From positions 26,999-90,998 of the forward strand of contig JBBELK010001433.1 in the NCBI GenBank assembly GCA_037783545.1: a stretch of DNA of 64,000 nucleotides, in the 5' to 3' direction. The DNA is from Henricia sp. BOLD:AAB3569 (lineage: Eukaryota; Echinodermata; Asteroidea; Spinulosida; Echinasteridae). The position numbers and the translations under genes were made by a program. Positions 60,686-64,000 of this stretch are shown here, piece by piece; position 1 is the stretch's first letter; each line of letters begins with the position of its first letter. Below the pieces are notes generated by a model, which had not been told where the DNA came from, made no database searches, and saw only the letters and a list, made by a program, of their open reading frames with translations.

Positions 60686-61099
60686 ATTTATTACGTTTGT
60701 ATTTCACACGACTTGTGCACATATATAGTGTACAGTATACAACCATTATTAATCGTCTTTTTTATATTTTTCAAGAACAATTATTGCTTATTTTATGTTT
60801 ATTATTGCGAAAAAAGACTTTTATACACATTCTTATTAATCATCTTTGTCAATTATTAAAAACAACCTTTTCATACTAATCGTCAGATCAACTGATCCGT
60901 TACAAAAAAATCAACACCGTCTCGTTTAAGTGTGTGGGTCAAGAATATTTCAACACATGTCATTCGCACATTTTCATATCTTACTACTCACGGAAGTCAA
61001 TTTCACAGAATTACCAATTGTTTATTGCAACCTGCCGATAATCCTTGTTTGGGGTTTATTGTCTCAAGGCCAAATAGTGCTAACCGTCGATTTACAATT
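60686..61099. other. AT-rich right flank of the array
   Basis: Unique-looking AT-rich sequence between the array edge and the satellite. No gene or terminal repeat recognised; it has no counterpart beside the left edge. Confidence 0.5.
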
Positions 61100-64000
61100 A
61101 CAGCCTCTATTGGGCCCGCGTGACGTGTTTGACTGGAGATCCGCAGATCCGGAGATCCACTCAAAAAAAGAGACCCGATATGGTTAGGGGTCTGGACAGG
61201 GAAATAAATCCCGAGTAGCATTAGGCTGCCGATAACCGACTCGGAAAACTTTCGGGTATTTGAAGATTGTTTTAATAAAGGGAAATAAAGCCAGAGTAGC
61301 ATTCGGTTGCCGATGGCAGTCTCGTATACTATTCCGGCTTTCGGAGATTGTTTTAATAAAGGGAAATAAAGCCCGAGTATACATTCGGCTGCCGATAACT
61401 GCCTCGGACACTTTTCAGGCCTTCGGAGATTGTTTTAATAAAGGGAAATAAAGCCCGAGTAGCATTCGGTTGCCAATGGCCGTTTCGTACAATGTTCCGG
61501 CTTTCTGAGATTTGTTTAATATAGGAAAATAAAGCCCGATTGCCATTCGGCTAACACGATCTGTCGGGCCCGAGTGACGTGTTTGACTGGAGATCCGCAG
61601 ATCCGGAGATCCACTCAAAAAAATAGACTACCTTTGGTGAGGGGTGGGGACAGGGAAATAAAGCCCGAGTATACATTCGGCTGCCGATAACTGACTCGGA
61701 AACTTTTCAGGCCTTCGGAGAATGTTTTAATAAAGGGAAATAAAGCCCGAGCTAGTAGTATTCGGTTGCCGATGGCCGACTCGTATATTCCGGCTTTCGG
61801 AGATTGTTGTAATAAAGGAAAATAAAGCCCGAGAATACATTCGGTTGTCGATGGCACACTCGTATACTGTTCGATCTGCTGGCATTCGGAGTTTGTTTTA
61901 ATAAAGGGAACTGAAGCCAGAGTAGCATTTGGCTGCCGATAACCGCCTCTGAAAACTTTCGGGCATTTGGAGATTGTTTTAATAAAGGAAAATATAGCCC
62001 GAGTACCATTCGGTTGCCAATTGTCGTTTCGTACAATGTTCCGGCTTTCTGAGATTTGTTTAATATAGGAAAATAAAGCCCGATTGCCATTCGGCTAACA
62101 CGATCTATCGGGCCCGAGTGACGTGTTTGACTGGAGATCCGCAGATCCGGAGATCCACTCAAAAAAATATACTACCTTTGGTGAGAGGTGGGGACAGGGA
62201 AATAAAGCCCGAGTAGCATTCGGTTGCCGATGTCCGACTCGTACACTATTCCGGCTTCCGGAGATTGTTTTAATAAAGGAAAATAAAGCCCGAGTATACA
62301 TTCGGTTGCCGATAACTGACTGGGACACTTTTCAGGCCTTCGGAGATTGTTTTAATAAAGGAAAATGAAGTCCGAGTGCAATTCGGTTGTCGAAGGCCGT
62401 CTCGTGTACTTCTTGGGCCATCGGAGATTGTTTTAATCAAGGGAATTAAAAGCCCGAATGCCATTCGGCTAACACGATCTATCGGGCCCGAGTGACGTGT
62501 TTGACTAGAGATCCGCAGATCCGGAGATCCACTCAAAAAAATAGACTACCTTTGGTGAGAAGTGGGGACAGGGAAATGAAGCCCGAGTAGCATTCGGTTG
62601 CCGATGGCCGCCTCGTATACTATTCAGGCTTTCGGAGATTGTTTTAATAAAGGGAAATAAAGCCCGAGTATACATTCGGCTGCCGATAACTGCCTCGGAC
62701 ACTTTTCAGGCCTTCGGATATTGTTTTAATAAAGGGAAATAAAGACCGGGTAGCATTCGGTTGCCGATGGCCGACTCGTATATTCCGGCTTTCGGAGATT
62801 GTTATAATAAAGGAACATAAAGCCCGAGTGTACATTCGGTTGCCGATGGCCGACTCGTATACTGGTCGATCTGCTGGCATTCGGAGTTTGTTTTAATAAA
62901 GGGAACTGAAAGCCCGAGTAGCATCGCGGTTGCCGATGGTCGCCTCGTATACTATTCAGGCTTTCGGAGATTGTTTTAATAAAGGGAAATAAAGCCCGAG
63001 TATACATTCGGCTGCCGATAACTGCCTCGTACACTTTTCAGGCCTTCGGATATTGTTTTAATAAAGGGAAATAAAGCCGGAGTATACATTCGGTTGCCGA
63101 CTGCCGTCTCGTATTCTAGTCGATCTGCTGGCACTCGGAGTTTGTTTTAATAAAGGGAACTGAAGCCCGAGTAGCATTCGGCTGCCGATAACCGCCTCTG
63201 AAAACTGTCGAGCACTATTTGGAGATTGTTTTAATAAAGGAAAATATAGCCCGAGTACCATTCGGTTGCCGATGGCCGCCTCGTATACTATTCCGGCTTT
63301 CGGAGATTTTTTTAATAAAGGGAAATAAAGCCCGATTGCCATTCGGCTAACACGATCTATCGGGTCGAGTGACGTGTTTGACTGGAGATCCGGAGATCCA
63401 CTCAAAAAAATAGACTACCTTTGGTGAGGGGTGGTGACAGGGGAAATAAAGCCCGAGTAGCATTCGGTTGCCGATGACCGCCTCGTATACTATTCCGGCT
63501 TTCGGAGATTGTTTTAATAAAGGAAAATAAAGCCCGAGTATACATTCGGCTGCCGATAACTGCTGTTGACACTTTTCAGGCCTTCGGAGATTGTTATAAT
63601 AAAGGGAAATAAAGCCCAAGTGCCATTCGGCTAACACGATCTATTGGGCCCGAGTGACGTGTTTGACTGGGCGGGCCTTCCGAGGTTGTTTTAATAATGG
63701 GAAATAAAGCCCGAGTAGCATTCGGTTGCCGATGCCCGCCTCGTATACTATTCCGGCTTTCGGAGATTGTTTTAATAAAGGGACATAAAGCCCGATTGCC
63801 ATTCGGCTGCCGATAACTGCCTCGGACACTTTTCGAGCCTTCGGAGATTGTTTTAATAAAGGGAAACAAAGCCCGAGTGTCATTCGGCTTACACGATCTA
63901 TCGGGCCCGAGTGACGTGTTTGACTGGAGATCCGCAGATCCGGAGATCCACTCAAAAAAATAGACTACCTTTGGTGAGGGGTGGGGACAGGGAAATAAAG
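61100..64000 (+). repeat. AATAAAGCCCGAG satellite array with higher-order spacers
   Basis: Diverged monomers of about 80-90 bp, each with 'ttaataaagggaaataaagc', 'cattcggttgccgat', 'cctcgtatactattc' and 'ggctttcggagattgt'. At irregular intervals (about 61110, 61560, 62105, 62478, 63358, 63645, 63900) a spacer with 'cgggcccgagtgacgtgttt' and usually 'gagatccgcagatccgga' interrupts the monomers. Runs off the window end. Long open frames on the minus strand are repeat artefacts. Confidence 0.92.

Noticed and set aside
60988-63955. Many minus-strand frames with repeated SGSPDLRISSQTRHSG and LYFPLLKQSPKA
   Set aside because: Direct translation of satellite monomers; no start context or domain.

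Overview
The window is eukaryotic and fits a repeat-rich marine invertebrate. It holds a spliced animal gene with GT-AG introns of 0.6-7 kb, many fold-back elements flanked by TTAA or TA, tRNA-derived SINEs, a CR1/L2-type retrotransposon with a 2A motif, and frequent TACATGTA words. I cannot name the species from sequence alone.

Region 1 (1-2599): retrotransposon debris, a C-type lectin relic on the minus strand and a nested pair of sister MITEs. Region 2 (2600-35480): the 3' half of VPS11 (HOPS/CORVET subunit) on the plus strand. It has fourteen phase-consistent exons from the alpha-solenoid through the C-terminal RING, then an unusual ~225-residue proline-rich tail with five NPF motifs. The introns hold most of the repeats: a C-rich minisatellite, TTAA and TA MITEs, tRNA-bearing fold-back elements, and a damaged CR1/L2 element at about 21775-25228. 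Region 3 (32902-38710): a nearly perfect 2.9-kb tandem duplication that gives two copies of the last VPS11 exon. Region 4 (38711-46500): MITEs, a deleted Tc1 transposase, and a minus-strand gene fragment of six phase-consistent exons whose family I cannot name.

Region 5 (46800-64000) is the most unusual. A satellite (80-90-bp monomers) appears in the same orientation at 46800-46990 and 61100-64000. The ~14 kb between holds an ISXO2/IS1595-type DDE transposase (47400-48431), an RT relic, a two-exon DUF3987-like P-loop ATPase (50392-52637), and an 8-kb array (52704-60685) of a 2390-bp unit with ~0.9-kb inverted termini. Each intact unit carries an intronless 213-aa non-histone gene built like a replication-dependent histone gene: CCAAT box, TATA-like box, short leader, then 27 nt after the stop a canonical histone stem-loop (GGCTCT TTTC AGAGCC) and a CAAGAAAGA downstream element. 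I infer that this may be a composite selfish element with S-phase-coupled expression. The stem-loop and unit structure are read directly from the sequence; that the parts form one element is hypothesis.
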